Assembly (NCBI GenBank): GCA_963170055.1
Contig: CAUJGJ010000397.1
Coordinates: forward strand, 14,086,428 to 14,150,427
DNA: 64,000 bases
DNA from: Halisarca cf. caerulea
Taxonomy: Eukaryota; Porifera; Demospongiae; Chondrillida; Halisarcidae
Reading direction: 5' to 3'
The position numbers and the translations under genes are program-made. Shown here one piece after another: positions 1 through 14,185 of this stretch. Numbering within the stretch: position 1 is the first letter of the stretch; the number at the start of each line of letters is the position of its first letter. The notes under the pieces are model-generated. The model did no database searches and was not told the origin of the DNA. It worked only from the letters and a program-made list of their open reading frames with translations.

Positions 1-159
1 AAAGAGGTATTGCTACAAAGTAGGAATGTTAGAAATATTATGTATGACGTTTTGTACACTTTTTATAAAGTATCTACGAAGAAAATAGGGGTGCAATTAC
101 GGTCATCTTAGCGGCGGCCATTTTGACTTTGCCATAAAATCGGACATAACATACCTGCG
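1..159 (-). mobile_element. End of a GCAGGT-family MITE, cut by the window edge
   Basis: The segment ends with GGACATAACATACCTGC followed by the complement of the AAAATGGCCGCC motif. Read on the minus strand it starts GCAGGTATGTTATGTCC, like the ends of the elements at 47568, 49326, 59296 and 60352. The other end would lie before base 1. It is non-coding. A 15-base G run follows at 172-186. Confidence 0.6.
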
Positions 160-594
160 GCTGGAAGGAGTGGGGGGGGGGGGGGGTAAATTGCATACAT
201 ATGTAGTATAATCTGGATTTTTGAATTGTACAGTGCAGTCCACTGAAGTAGAACTTGCTCTGGAAGTTGTGGATAAATCGAATGGGTTTGTTTGTCCCTA
301 CTCAATTAAAACTAATATGAAACAAACTCTGCTTAGAAGTTAATTCTGCATTAAGTGGAATTCATTTTGCTAGCTGTCCCTACTGATTGGATATATCCAT
401 CCAGACTCCACTGTACCAGTAGCTGGAGTCTGTGGATGCAGGAGAATATAAAAGTTTTTTCTTGCAGCCAAAATTCACTAGCAAATACCCCACTCCCCAA
501 ATGCAGCTCTGCATACCCTTGCCTTAAGCTTTTTATGATTTCCCAAGCAAATTGAGCAAATTGCATAATTTTATAGATTAGTATTTGTACTTAG
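160..594. other. Non-coding stretch upstream of the first visible HELZ2-like exon
   Basis: This holds a poly-G run (172-186) and AT-rich sequence. A possible splice acceptor (TTTCTTGCAG, ending near 473) precedes a short open frame, but I could not match it to the N-terminal exons of the second HELZ2-like gene at 61185. Earlier exons of gene 1 therefore probably lie outside the window or are unrecognised here. Confidence 0.4.
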
Positions 595-754
595 GACCGT
601 CCCCGTGCTGGCAGGCAATCACCTCAAAAAAGAGATGGATGTCGCCCCAGAACGCCTGCAAGTAAATTAATATTATGCAAAAATGAACGCCCTTGTTACA
701 GGGGGATACACTGCCAATACGCTCATGGGAGAAAGGAATTGGAGCACTGGAAAG
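595..754 (+). CDS. HELZ2-like: HELZ2-like gene 1, exons with a CCCH zinc finger (595-661, 702-754)
   Basis: The two exons are separated by a 40-bp intron (GTAAAT...TTACAG, 662-701). Joined in phase 2 they read through NACKGIHCQYAHGRKELEHW. The CxYAHG..EL..W ending is the hallmark of the HELZ/HELZ2 CCCH finger, and it matches CSFAHGILELEYW in gene 2 at 61497-61662. Exon 2 ends in phase 1, which fits the acceptor at 7519. The next intron (755-7518) contains the Gypsy element and four MITEs. The upstream acceptor (TACTTAG, 588-594) is less certain. Confidence 0.65.
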
Positions 755-3700
755 GTATATTAATTTTTATGTTTATAACTGTGAACATATGTAACTCAGT
801 AGCTCTTACATGCAGTCTTTGAATTGCTGTAATGTTGTGTGATTATAGTATGTTGTGTGATTCAAATAACTTATGTGATTAGTATACGTGTGTAATGTTA
901 TGTGGTTAGTATGTATTCTTAGATTAGTTATTATTCATTGTTATTATGTATCACGTGAATTGTATTACATGTGTTGGCCCACGTGTTGGAATTAGTAGTG
1001 AGTGATTGAACATTGAATCAAGTGATGTGGTCCAAGTTTTGAGATAGTTCAGTATCGCATTGTACAACAGTAAAACGTTATATTTGGCGACGAGGATTAC
1101 CACTGAAGTTGTTTGCCCATGACTGTTCGTTTGGAAGTTCACCCCCTTCCACCGTTTGACCCAACAAGTGATCCGACGTCCGTTGACCAACGCTGGAAGA
1201 CGTGGTCGAAACGTTTTGAGACGTATCTAGTGGCTCTTAACATTACTGAGGACAAGCAGAAACGTGCTTTGCTTTTGTATCAAGCGGGACAAGCCACACA
1301 AGAAATTTTTGAAACGCTACAAGACACGGGTGATACTTATGAGGCAGCCAAAACTAAGTTGGATTCGTAATTCGCCCCGAAGAAGAACGTAGATTATGAA
1401 ATTTTTCAATTTCGTCAAGCTGCCCAGAAACCTGGAGAAACCGTCGATCAATTTTCAACTCGTCTTCGTAAGTTAGCAGCTACATGTGAGTTTCACGATT
1501 CTGAGAAAGAAATTAAGTCAGCTATCATCCTAAATTGTCTTTCAAAACGTTTGAGGCGATTTGCATTACGAGAGGAGAATCTCACACTCGATCAATTGCT
1601 GTCCAAGGCTCGCAGTCTGGAAGCTAGTGAACAACAAGCCTCAGGTATGGAACAGAGTTTGCAACAAACCACTGAAGCAGTCAACAACCTTCACCTCAAA
1701 CGTAAGTCACAACCTTCAAAACCGAGAAAGTGGACAAAACCACAACAGAAGCCTCCGCACGCTTCACAAGCATCGCAATGTCGTCAATGTGGTCGTGCAT
1801 GGCCACACACACAGGGTCCGTGCCCTGCAAAAGGAAAAACGTGCAACAAGTGTGGAAAACCGAATCATTTTAGTAACGTATGTTACACTAATAAACAGTC
1901 ACGTCAAATGCCAGCTAAACACTCATCACCACAAGGATTTCAGGCAAGAACCCAAATGGGCGCAACCAAGATTCACATGATGACAACTCACGACAGTAGT
2001 GAAAGTGAATCTGATGATGAATATGTGTTCACAATCAGTGCACTACCAGGATCATCTGTTCCCACGGTTGATGTCGAGATTAATGGTTGCAAAGTCAAAG
2101 TGCTGATTGATACAGGTGCATCCGCAGATGTCATAGATGAAACCGCTTTTGCAATCATACAAGGCCAGCAGCAGACTCATCTACAACAAGATGGAAGTAA
2201 GATTTTTGCATACGGAGCTCAGACCAAGCTTGCTGTTATTGGCAAATTTGATGCCACAGTGTTTGCAAATGACAAAAAGACGTCATCCACTTTTCACGTT
2301 CTGAAAGGAAATCATGGCTCTCTTCTGAGTTATGGTACTGCACATGCACTAGGTCTTGTCAACATCGAAGTCAACAAAATAGCCACTGCACCAGTTGAGC
2401 CCCACCTGAAGCAACAGTATCCGAATGTTTTTAACGGTATTGGCAAGATGAAAAATTTTGAAGTCAAGTTGCACATTGATGAGGGTGTTACACCAGTTGC
2501 ACAACCTGCACGCCGCATCCCTTTTCATTTACGGAAGAAAGTTTCACAAGAGCTCAAAAGGTTGGAACAAGAAGACATCATTGAGAAGGTAGAAGGCCCC
2601 ACTCCCTGGGTCTCTCCATTGATAGCAATCCCTAAAAAGAATGGAGATGTTCATTTGTGCGTCGACATGCGTTTACCAAATGCAGCAATTCAAAGAGAAA
2701 GGCATCCAACACCAACCATCGATGATTTAGTCGATACGTTGAATGGAGCAACTGTATTCTCCAAATTAGATCTTCGCTCAGGTTATCATCAGTTATTGTT
2801 AGCCCCTGAGAGTCGATATATTACCACCTTTGCTACACATGAAGGCCTCAGGCGCTACACTAGATTGAATTTCGGTACTACATCAGCAGGTGAAATTTTC
2901 CAAAATGCCATTCATGAGCAGATCCGTGATATCAGGGGATCACTGAACATCAGTGATGACATCATCATTTTTGGAAAAACCCAGCAAGAGCATGACGAAG
3001 CACTACATGCAGTGTTGCAACGCTTCAATTCTGTAGGACTTACCCTGAGAGAAGACAAATGTGAGCTAAACAAAAAGTCGATCACTTTCTTCGGCTTTGT
3101 AATTTCTGGCAAAGGAGTATCTCCAGACCCAGAGAAGGTCAAGGCAATCCATGATGCACAACCTCCATCATCGGCTAGTGAAGTTCGTAGCTTCCTAGGG
3201 ATGGCAACATATTGTGCGAAATTTATTCCCAAGTTCAGTGATGTGACGAAGCCTCTTCGAGATTTGACCAAAAAGTCAGTCCCATTCCATTGGGATGAAG
3301 AACATCAACAAGCTTTCAAAACAGTGAAGGACCTCCTCACGAGCGAAACCGTCATGGCATATTTTGATCAGGCCAAAGAAACCCATCTAACAACCGATGC
3401 TTCGCCTTGGGGATTGTCTGCAATTCTTTCACAGAAAGCACCTGGACAACAAGAATGTCGAATTGTTGCATATGTGAGTCGCTCCCTTACCAGTGTGGAA
3501 CAACGTTACTCACAGACAGAGAAGGAGGCACTTGCAATCATTTGGGCTACTGAACGTCTGCATACTTATCTATGTGGTGGTCATTTTGTATTACACACAG
3601 ATTGCAAGCCTGTGGAAATGATCCTCAACAACAAGAAATCTCGCCCTCCTGCTAGGATTGAACGCTGGAATCTCCGTTTACAGGAATACAGTTTCACCAC

Positions 3701-6700
3701 AGTGCACACTAAAGGAGTCGATAACCCTTCTGATTTTCTTTCCAGACATCCAAGTAAGGATTCATCACATCAATTTGCTGACATTGCAGAAGCATATGTC
3801 AACTTCATCACGACACATTCTCTGCCAAAAGCAATCTCGTTGGCAGATATTCAAAAGGCAACTGAGAACGACCCCATTCTTCAGAAACTAATGGAAATGA
3901 TCTGTAATAACAACTGGAAACAGAAGGACACCGACAACACATTGTCAAATGAAGAGAAAGCTGAATTGAATCAGTTTATCAAAGTCAAAGAAGAATTGAC
4001 ACTAGCTAAAAATGTCATTTTAAGAGGAACTCGCATAGTAGTACCCAAAAGTCTTCGAGATCGTACACTAGCACTAGCACACCAAGGCCATCAGGGTATA
4101 GTGAAAACTAAACAACTACTCCGCGAGAAAGTTTGGTTCCCACAGATAGACAACCAAGTCACAGCTTTGGTGAGTAATTGCATTGCCTGTCAAGCATATG
4201 GTCCAAATGTACAACCCACTCAGCTTCAGATGACACCTTTGCCACCATCACCATGGCATACATTGAATGTTGATTTTTGTGGACCATTTCCGACAGGAGA
4301 ATACCTTTTCGTTGCAATCGATGCGTATTCTCGCTTCCCAGAGGTAGAAATTGTTCATTCCACTTCTGCAACTAGCACTATCACTAAACTTGAAAGGATT
4401 TTCGCCACACATGGCATTCCATCTGTCATCAAAAGTGATAACGGTCCGCCGTTCACCAGCCAAGAATTCCAAGATTTCGTAGAAGAAATGGGTATCAGAC
4501 ATGCAAGAGTAACTCCTCTTTGGCCTCAAGCAAATGCAGAAGCCGAAAATTTCATGAAGCCAATCACAAAGGCCGTTCGTTCTGCACATATTGAAAACAA
4601 AGATTGGAAACGAGAGCTTTTTAAATTCTTGATGAATTATCGCGTTACTCCTCACTCAACCACTAAGATTGCTCCTGCTGAACTGCTATTCAATCGTAAA
4701 GTACATGTGAAATTACCACAGATTGAGACTCCCAGTGATCCTCAGAAGGATTCTTTGATTCGACAGAGGGATGAAGAAGCTAAGGCAAAAATGAAAAATT
4801 ATGCAGATACCAAACGTAGAGCTGTAACAGAATTGAAAGTAGAGGTTGGAAACAAAGTTCTTCTGCGACAGCGTAAAAAGAACAAATTCACATCCAAGTT
4901 TGATCCAAATCCTTTTGATGTTATTCGCGTAAAAGGTACCATGGTAACCGCGAGAAGAAATGGAAAATTTGTGACTCGAAATGTGTCATTTTTCAAATCA
5001 ATCCAGAACGGAAATACTGATGATTCAGCGTATGAGGATGATGACATTGAAAATCAAACAGTTGTGACAAATTCGTCTGGAAGACGTTATCCTGTACGAA
5101 ACCGTGTTGCTATTCAACGATATGGACAAAACATTTATGACACTTGAGTTTGAACTACGTGTAACAAACTTTTATATTAAAGTAAAGGAGGGATGTAATG
5201 TTGTGTGATTATAGTATGTTGTGTGATTCAAATATGTTATGTGATTAGTATACGTGTGTAATGTTATGTGGTTAGTATGTATTCTTAGATTAGTTATTAT
5301 TCATTGTTATTATGTATCACGTGAATTGTATTACATGTGTTGGCCCACGTGTTGGAATTAGTAGTGAGTGATTGAACATTGAATCAAGTGATGTGGTCCA
5401 AGTTTTGAGATAGTTCAGTATCGCATTGTACAACAGTAAAACGTTATAATTGCCTCCTTCGTCTTCAAGTGCACATGTTGTACATTGAGTGAAAACATGA
5501 TCTGCAGCTGTCTCCATTCAGGACACTTTTTGTTACTTAGCATTGCAAACCTTCAATAAACAGTCCTTTTCTCATGCATATACCGTATTCTCTCTAAAAA
5601 TTCGTCATTCTAATTTTTGTCAGGTCTAAATCTTTGGTTTATTTGTATTCTAAACCTGTTGAAATTGCAGCCATTCTAATTTCCGTCATGTGCATGACTC
5701 TAATTTTCATCAGGTACCGGAAGTGATCTAATATTTCGGCATCTCCCTCAGTACTCGATGAATTCGCTCGCAATGATCTCCGGCAACGAGTGTATTTTGT
5801 TCTTGTAGACACAGAGTCTCACTAAGACGAACAATTGCGATTTTTTGTCTTTAAAGAAGGAAATACGCACCGCTTGTGCTTAATTATTTCGGCTTTCTTT
5901 GTGGATTTTTGTTTGTCCAAGTACGCGAGAGGGTCAAAATGGCTTACCTCCCATCACTATAGAATAGCTTTCTAAAGTTTCGTCATATTCAAATTTTCGT
6001 CTAAAAATTCTATATTTTCGTCAGGGCAAACAATTTAGGGAAATCCTATTCTATTCTAATAGAAAGACAAATTTTTTGCTGCATTAGGTGTGACGAATTT
6101 TTAGAGAGAGTGCGGTAGTTGTTTCATTGTTAGTATGTAGGTATATGCAAAATACCGTATACGTACAATTTATTGCAGGATGAAACTTTCGCAGATTTCG
6201 CAAATGGGAAGCCATGCACGAAAATTTGGGTGAAGTGCTTGTGCAATGACCAAAATGGCTGTCAACAGAACGTGATTCGTCGGGACGCCAGTCAGCACAT
6301 TCGTTCGTTTGTTTATAATGGCTTTTGTCAAGAAACAGAGGGAGTTTCTATCAAATAAAGACTAAAAGAAGGCAGGATTAAAGGGGTATCCACAAAAATA
6401 GAACCACGAAAATTGGCCATCCGCAAAAGTTTCATCCCGCAAAAGTTTGTATGCATACAGTAATCGTATTCTTATGCATGATAAGAGCCTGCATAGCCAA
6501 GAATAAAGAATGGATCCCTTTTCATTTTCCTAATTTATCTCCATCTAGAGCACGTCATGGTATATGTTAAAGTGTTGTAAAATCATCCATGCAGGGGAAA
6601 GTTTATAATCAGGTTGATTCATACATAGACCAAACAACTATGATTCATATTATATTGGTAACAAATTAAATTTGATGATGAGGGATTTACCCATCAATAT

Positions 6701-9700
6701 CATGAATGTTTTCAAAACCATTTTGAGTATACTATACTTTGATTTAAATTTCCTTACTTGACCAAAGGAAGTGTGCAGGTATATGTATATGTTATGGCAC
6801 TTTTTCCATAAAACAAAATGCTGCTCCACTCCTTGGCTGTTATGTCAAAGGTTTTCTGGTCCAACAGGATGGTTGTGGGAGCAAACGACGTGACATAAAC
6901 TGAACGGAAAGACCAAATATCTTCCCCTATTTTGAATTCCAAGTTTGGTCCTTAAAGGATAATCTGTCAACGTTTCAAGCACACAGGTAGAGGTTTAGAT
7001 CTCCGCCTTTTTTGGCATAACTTCCTTATGGAAAAGAACTCTTCTCGAGCCGTTGGTCACATATATAGCACCATGTGTTCTCAAGTGTAGAGAGGCTATT
7101 TTATATACCTTCATATGCAGAGGCAAGCTAGAGCTTTTGAAGCTTGATAGTGCACTTTCAGATCTGCACATTCACAGTTTACTACGATCTATTTGCTGAC
7201 TTCGTTGGCCAGAATCCTTCCTATTGATGGTGCAACAATAAAATTTAAATCTTGAATACTAGGAAGGTGGTCATACGGCAAAAGCATGATGATTAGTATT
7301 AGGCGTGACAATTTAATCACGTACCTGTCCAAACCACAAAACGTCGACCCTTTGTAACCACGTGTACGAATCTGCTATAATTTACCTGTGTGGGTACTTT
7401 GTGTTGGACATTGTACTACGAGTAATCGTCAATGAGCAATTGTTTACTTAATTGATCGTACTTATGCAAGCTCTTTAATTTCTGTGTCTGTTGAAAACTG
7501 GATCTGTGACCTTTGCAGCATCACCACTACCGGCTCCAGCCACATGTAAAGAGTGTTTGGACAAAAACACAAAATTGAATGCTGATCTTGTGATTAGCAA
7601 GTGTTTGAACAAACGCCATGCTCATATACCAATGGTGGTTGTGTACCAAGATGACAAGGAGAATGCTCTGCAATTGATCAGATGTCCTACTAAAGCACAG
7701 ATTATGAAGGGCAAACGGAGTAACCACAATTTCCATAATTGTGGAATAGAAGATCCCAGTGCTTGTTATTTCCCTCATAATAAAGTTGAAGAGATGTTGT
7801 GGTGCAAATGGAAAGAAAATAACTATGCCTTTTTGGACCCGGCCACTGTTCAACATTCCCATGTGAGTTGAGTGCCGATTACTTATCAACAGAACAGCAT
7901 GTTCACCCTAAATTTCTTGTTCGGAATGTTTACCAAGCACAAATGGATATGTGTAATATACAACGTCATAGCAAATGGCTTGTATTATATTTATACCCTA
8001 TAGTGTAGAGATGATGCAACTTAAAAGCCTGTTTTAGAATTAATGAAAATTAATATTTGCATAGTCTAAATAACAATTCAAACCAATCAAGTGTATTACA
8101 TACACCAAAATTATAATTAGCTATACAGTGAAACCTCTTGATATAACAAACACCCTATCATAGTGGATCAGAAACCTGCATATAATAGACTGCTTTTGTG
8201 GGCCCAGATCAGTTGCTATGGGTATTGAATAACCCCTGAATGGTACCGGTGTTAACCGAGTCTGTAAAATGTAGTTCCCAATGTGTCTGTAATAGAGAGG
8301 CTCTTCAGTACTCCAGTAAGTAAGCTTTCTGGTCTCTACTTTGTGTTATCATAATCTTGCACACCGTTGCTAGTCTGACTTGCTAGACCATCCCTATACA
8401 TTGTTGCATGGTAGTCTTTCAAACCATGCATGTCACGCATGCTACATTTTTATGTGGGCCTGGTGCTCCTGATTAGCCAGAAAGGTGCTTATTGTAAGAA
8501 TATTTGTTCAATTCAATTGTTCCTTAAATTTGTCCATGCAGGACTTCTTAAATATTCCTCTGACCCGAAGGTACGTATATACCTGAAAGAATAAATTAAC
8601 AAAATCACAAACAAATTTTTAATTATAGGATTACAAACTTGAGAATTTACCAATTCAGATATTTCCCATGTTATATTAATATTATAGGAATTTACCTGGA
8701 GGCATGCAATTATTTTTAATTTTCCTCATAAAAGAATTATATTATGTGTCAAATATTTTTGTATTATGCAGGAGAAATTGATGGAGTTTCGTGATCTACT
8801 GGCATCTCTCTGTGGAGGTTGTAGTCCTGTCAAAACAAGGTTGCCAAGTGCAACTGCACAGGTAAACCACCATGCACCTACAGCTACTGCATGTGTTGTC
8901 TTCATTACACTGGATAGGGAGTGGCCCACTGAGGCCATAACATTATGCCAAGTATGTACCATTGAACGCCTATTATTGTAACCCTTTTGATTTGATGGTA
9001 ACCATTGAAGGTCCCAAATGGTCCTTCAACTTTCAAACTTAAACTCCCCCAGTCAATAGTTCACTGCAATGTCACCCGATATTGAGCAAGCATTGGATAT
9101 CCCATATTATATGTGCATGCTTAGCAGCTATATAATATAATATACCATCCATGTGCGTAGACATATATCAGATTCTGTATAGTAATGGTCTAGGAGCATA
9201 CATACATGAAATGACAGCCATTTCTAAGGAAAAATCCGATAGGTCAAGAAAATACATGTGTGTATGTATAATGTATTTTCTGGCTGTCATTTTATGTATG
9301 GTATGTTCCATTGTCTATAGAATCTGATATGTCTATACATATGCATGGAAGGCATACCATAGCAAGTGGACTATAGCTATATATCGCTAGCACAAAATTA
9401 AGGGACATTGGAACGAAATTGCACTGATGTCATTGTCCTTTCTCGGCCATTGTACATGTGAACCAGCCAAGGACTGGCTTGATTACCTGATGGTATAAAC
9501 TCATAATAGATTGCATGCATTTCATCGATTGCTAGTAAATAATATTATGTACCATCATAATTAATTTTGCATTTCTATTGTGTGTACTATATTTAGGAAA
9601 ATAATGTAAAATATTATATTTTTGTGGTCTTCAATCATGTTTGCAGATCCCCATTGATGATGTCAACGAACATTTGCCTAGTAAACCAGTTAATCCCGGT

Positions 9701-12700
9701 GGTGTACTTGAGTGTGAGCTATCAGCTAACAACTACAGGGAAAAGTTCAATACCCTTATTGCTTGTGAGCAGTCTACTCATGAGGAGTTTCTGAAAAGGT
9801 GTGTGGCATTAGTTATGTATACATACATGAGGCTGGACAGATATAGGGTTGGACAGAGTTTAGTTGGACTGAGTGCATACTGCGCAAATCACTATAATAC
9901 ATCCTGCACATATGTATATGCTAGGGAATGTACTGTAGTTTGTACTGTGTGCACTCAGTCCAACTAAACTCTGTCTAACCTTGTACCCTTCCAACCTCAT
10001 GTATGTATAGCCCTATGCTGGTCCAGCCCTATGCCCATTTTACCCTTTACCCGCCTAGCCCTGTGCCTGTGCCTGTTTTACAACTTACCCTTGTTCCAAG
10101 AGTATTCTTTTTTTGGTAAAACCTTTTCATTTGGTCCTGTGTCAATCCTACATTTTTTTACCATTTTAAATGGCTGCTATACACTCTTGTTCATGCGCGC
10201 TTTTTTTCATTTAGAATGCAATTGCTCGAATAGAGGCTGTTAAAGAGGGTTTTCACTGCAGTTGAGAAGGAGCATAATCAAATCTTATAAGAAAGAAAAT
10301 TGAGAATGTTGACTAAAATCAGAGTACCCACCCTAAAAATGCTTCTAACTATACTGTATCACTAGTTTGTGGGCAAAAATACAATTTGCACTATAATATG
10401 GCGGCCATGTTTTCTTGGTGTCAATCCTACATATGGAGCACTACCATACTCCATAATACATGCAAGTGCAATCTTCGTGTATCAGACCATGGGGGTTGTA
10501 TGCAGTGCATTTATAGGGTAATTTGTCATACAAGTTATAAGGGTACCGTATGTATGTATATACAACTCCTGGACAAGAACAGGTCCACTATTTTGATGTG
10601 CCCCATGATGGACATGGCTAATATCCTTTGAGTGTCCACCCGGATTAGAATTTTGATTTCAAATAATTTTGCTAGTTAACCTTGTGTCCTTATTTTTATA
10701 TAGTGAGTGAAGCATTGAGGACTAAACTCAATAACTTATGTACACATGTGTGTATAGGTATCTGTATAAATGTAATTCTGAATTTTATAAAAGAGTAACC
10801 AAAATGGTTTTGAACAGTGCACAATTTGATTGAGCAGCAGGACTTTCATTAAGTTTAAATTGTACACTATGATGAATCCTTAATTATTATACCTTTTATT
10901 GCCGTATCCCTGCATTTTTTTCTTGAATTGTGGACAAAGAGGGTTTAATAATATTATGATCTACTGAATTTTCCCTGTATGCAACCCAATCCATTTTCTC
11001 AAGGCTACAGTGTAATGAATACTGCATGAAGAGCGCGCAGGTGTGACATGTGCAACATGTGCAGTGTTACCAAAATGGCCGCCCTAAAGTCGGCAAAAAT
11101 CAACCCCCACTTTTCTTGCGTTTAGTATACTTATGGAATACGAAAAGCATACAAAACATCGATATGACTATTTAATGCTACAACAGTTCACTTAACTTTG
11201 TTGTCAATACTTCGCAAAGCCGAAAAAATGACCACAGATTTGGACCTTCAAATTAACTTCAGTGAAAAACCCGGTCAGTTAGATCATCGTTTAGAACAGC
11301 CATACTTTGTCAAGAACATTCTAACATCAATATCTAAATTTTCACCGTGGTCAAACTTACCATTCTCTTTTGTTCCTGAGATGTGCATCAAAATGCTGTT
11401 TTTGACACAGAGTAAAACCACAAACTTGTGCACATGTCGGGAATGAAGCATGCTATCAAAATCGACCGCGGTGAAAATTTAGTTTTACCTATCGTGATCA
11501 AACTCCCGCGACATGGCTCCTCTACACAACCGTTTAGATGACCGGGTTTTCGAAAGAAATTCACTCGTTGCAAAAGTCTCTCGCTCGCCGTTTATCACAA
11601 GGCGGTCACGCGATATGATGACGTCAACAATCAAATGGTAACAATCGGTGAAAGTGATGTTTCTTCTAGCACGAACGAATAATTATGAGAACGTTTTGAA
11701 AACACGAAATGTGCAGACTATTGCGATATTCGATACAATTCACTTCGGTTTGAAAACGAGAAGACCTATATTTCAAGCAGACTTTATAAACACTCACGTG
11801 ACTAGCGCACGCATATTAGTAAAACGTGTATATTTTGAATCAAATTCCTTTTTAAACCACACAAGGCCCCTCTGTTTACAGAATATGCACATGTTATACC
11901 TGCGCGGGATCATGTATTGTGCATGTTGCACACATTGTGTAAAATTCCCTATATAGAGTTAATTACATTCACTTTGTGTCTTCATGTTGTAGATGTGATG
12001 GGGAATACATGATTACTTTTTACACAAGAGATGATATCCGTTCCAACCATTACTGGTACCTAGCCATGATTATGGAGCAGTATGTGGCTGACAATGTGCG
12101 ACAAGCTGCTACCCATGTTATCCTCAAGTATGGAAACATGTCTTTTAAAGCTGGCCTACTACCTCCTCAACGTTTTACACACAGAGGCGAACCATGCTTA
12201 ATCATTGGTTTTATGAAGGATCAAAATATTCCTCCTTATTTTCCTACCCCACGTCTTCATGCAGTATTGAAGCAAAAGGGAAGAATGAAAGTAGCCACCG
12301 AATTCCAGCTCAAAGTTGGCTATTTTACTAACCTTCATAGGGCCATTGACAATATCCCATCTGCAATGATACAAAAGCTAACAATTGAAGTACCAAGGCC
12401 AGCTAACTACAGTCCAAATGAAGATGTTTCTGATCGGTTTCCTGCCCAGTTTCAATTAGATGAGGGGCAACTGAGAAGTTGTCAAAAAGTTTTAAGCTGC
12501 TCTCCAGCTCTTCCCTTCACTGTTGTTGGCCCATTTGGTACTGGAAAGACTAGAGTTATTGCTGCGTCAGCACTTTGGTTGCTTCGGCATGATAAAAGTG
12601 CACGTATACTGATTGCTACTCATCACAAGAGAACGGCTGATGAGTACATTGACAAATACTTCACTGCTGATATCCGGAATAAAGTTTTATCAGGTGTACG

Positions 12701-14104
12701 TGTTGTGCGTTTGCTGGGTAAAAATGCACCTATGAAAAAAGCAGATCTGCATTCAGACATTGTGAGGTCAGCGTGGACTGTGCAGGGTTCATTGCACCGT
12801 TACCAGTTAATCATAACAACATTTATCACGTCCATGGGGATGCAGAACCCGGGCCGGTTCACCCACATTTTCATTGATGAAGGAGCTCAAACCAGAGAAC
12901 CAGAGTGTGTGGCTGCTTTTCGCTTTGCTACACCCGAAACAAAGATTGTCATCGCTGGAGACCACAAACAGGTACGTATGCATGTATGTGTCATAAATTC
13001 ATGTGTATCACAAGATGTGACAGTATTACATTTTAGTATCTGTATCACTGTCTTCAATCTGTCTCATGGGGAAAAATACGAAAGAAAAATTGTGCAATGA
13101 AAGTAACTATATGTTACTCAATATATATAGCCAGCATAATGACTTCCATTTAAAGCAGCTCATGTTATAATTTATTAACATGATTATAAATACGATAGTT
13201 CAGTGCAATAGGTTCCAAAATTTCCACAATTATTCCTACATCCTTTGCAATAGTATGGATATGTGTGATGTACTTTATGTATGTGCTAATGTATAGTGCC
13301 GCTGTGTGTCATATTGGTCCACATGTATTGTACATAAATTGAAAATTTTCACCAAACTCTCATACAGTTCAATAGCTGTTTAGCACTATTTAGCAAGTGT
13401 GATGATTGTGTACATCAATTCTCTGTGCTTTTATACTGTAGGTTGGTCCCAGGACAAGTGTCCTTGGCGAAAATGCTCGTAGATATGGTCTGTCTAAGTC
13501 TTTATTGGAACGACTTGATTCACTCTACCAACGAGCTGACCTCAAAAAGGCCTACCAGGCTGTACTGCTCAATAACTACCGATGCCATTCTGCTATACTG
13601 TGCTTCCCAAGTACATTGTTTTACCTCTCAAGCATAAAGGTTAGCAGTTTTATCATACATACTACATGTGTTTCGTGCATTATACATAAGTGTATAAATT
13701 TGTTTTCTTTTCCATTGCATACTTGACAGAATCTGATATATACGTATCGCTCATAAAATTACCTTTCAATGATAATACGTATAATTTGTTGCCTGATGAC
13801 GTAATACATCAAAGTACATAGCTGCTTGGGGTATCGTATTTACTGTATGCACTCACCCTTGGGCAATAGGTATATATGACACCTCACTTAGAGGTATACA
13901 GTAACCTATAAGTGTTGGTTGGGGGGTTGTTACAACCACCTTTTTAACACTGAACCTGATAGTTTATCCCAGCCATAAATCTTATTTATTCGGATCACCA
14001 CTGTGAATGTAGGTTGCAATTTATATGATTTATCCATCACTTGGTTTATGTGACATAATCTTCAGAGCAAGCGCAATCGGATTAGTTAACCATATATCGG
14101 CCTC

Positions 14105-14185
<81 letters not shown>

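Larger units (their letters stand above)
828..5448 (+). mobile_element. Gypsy/Ty3-type LTR retrotransposon 1, inside a HELZ2-like intron
   Basis: Two 255-bp LTRs (828-1082 and 5194-5448) flank a gag-pol region. The flanking repeat ATTGC (823-827 and 5449-5453) is a 5-bp target duplication. After the 5' LTR comes TGGCGACGAGGAT (1085-1097), complementary to the 3' end of an animal tRNA-Ser(GCT) including CCA, so it is the likely primer-binding site. The purine tract AAAGGAGGGA lies directly before the 3' LTR. I see two mismatches between the LTRs, so the insertion is fairly young. One internal stop breaks gag. The strand is that of the host gene. Confidence 0.93.

Noticed and set aside
355..555. 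Open frame after a TTTCTTGCAG acceptor, as a possible earlier exon of HELZ2-like gene 1
   Set aside because: The translation does not resemble the corresponding exon of gene 2, and phase with 595 could not be confirmed.
6173..6358. 61-codon frame with several cysteines
   Set aside because: It lies wholly within a MITE with inverted ends and shows no known motif.
9641..9967. Use of the full 108-codon frame as exon 5
   Set aside because: Past 9798 the frame enters the hairpin MITE. The GTGTGT donor at 9799 joins in phase with 11993.
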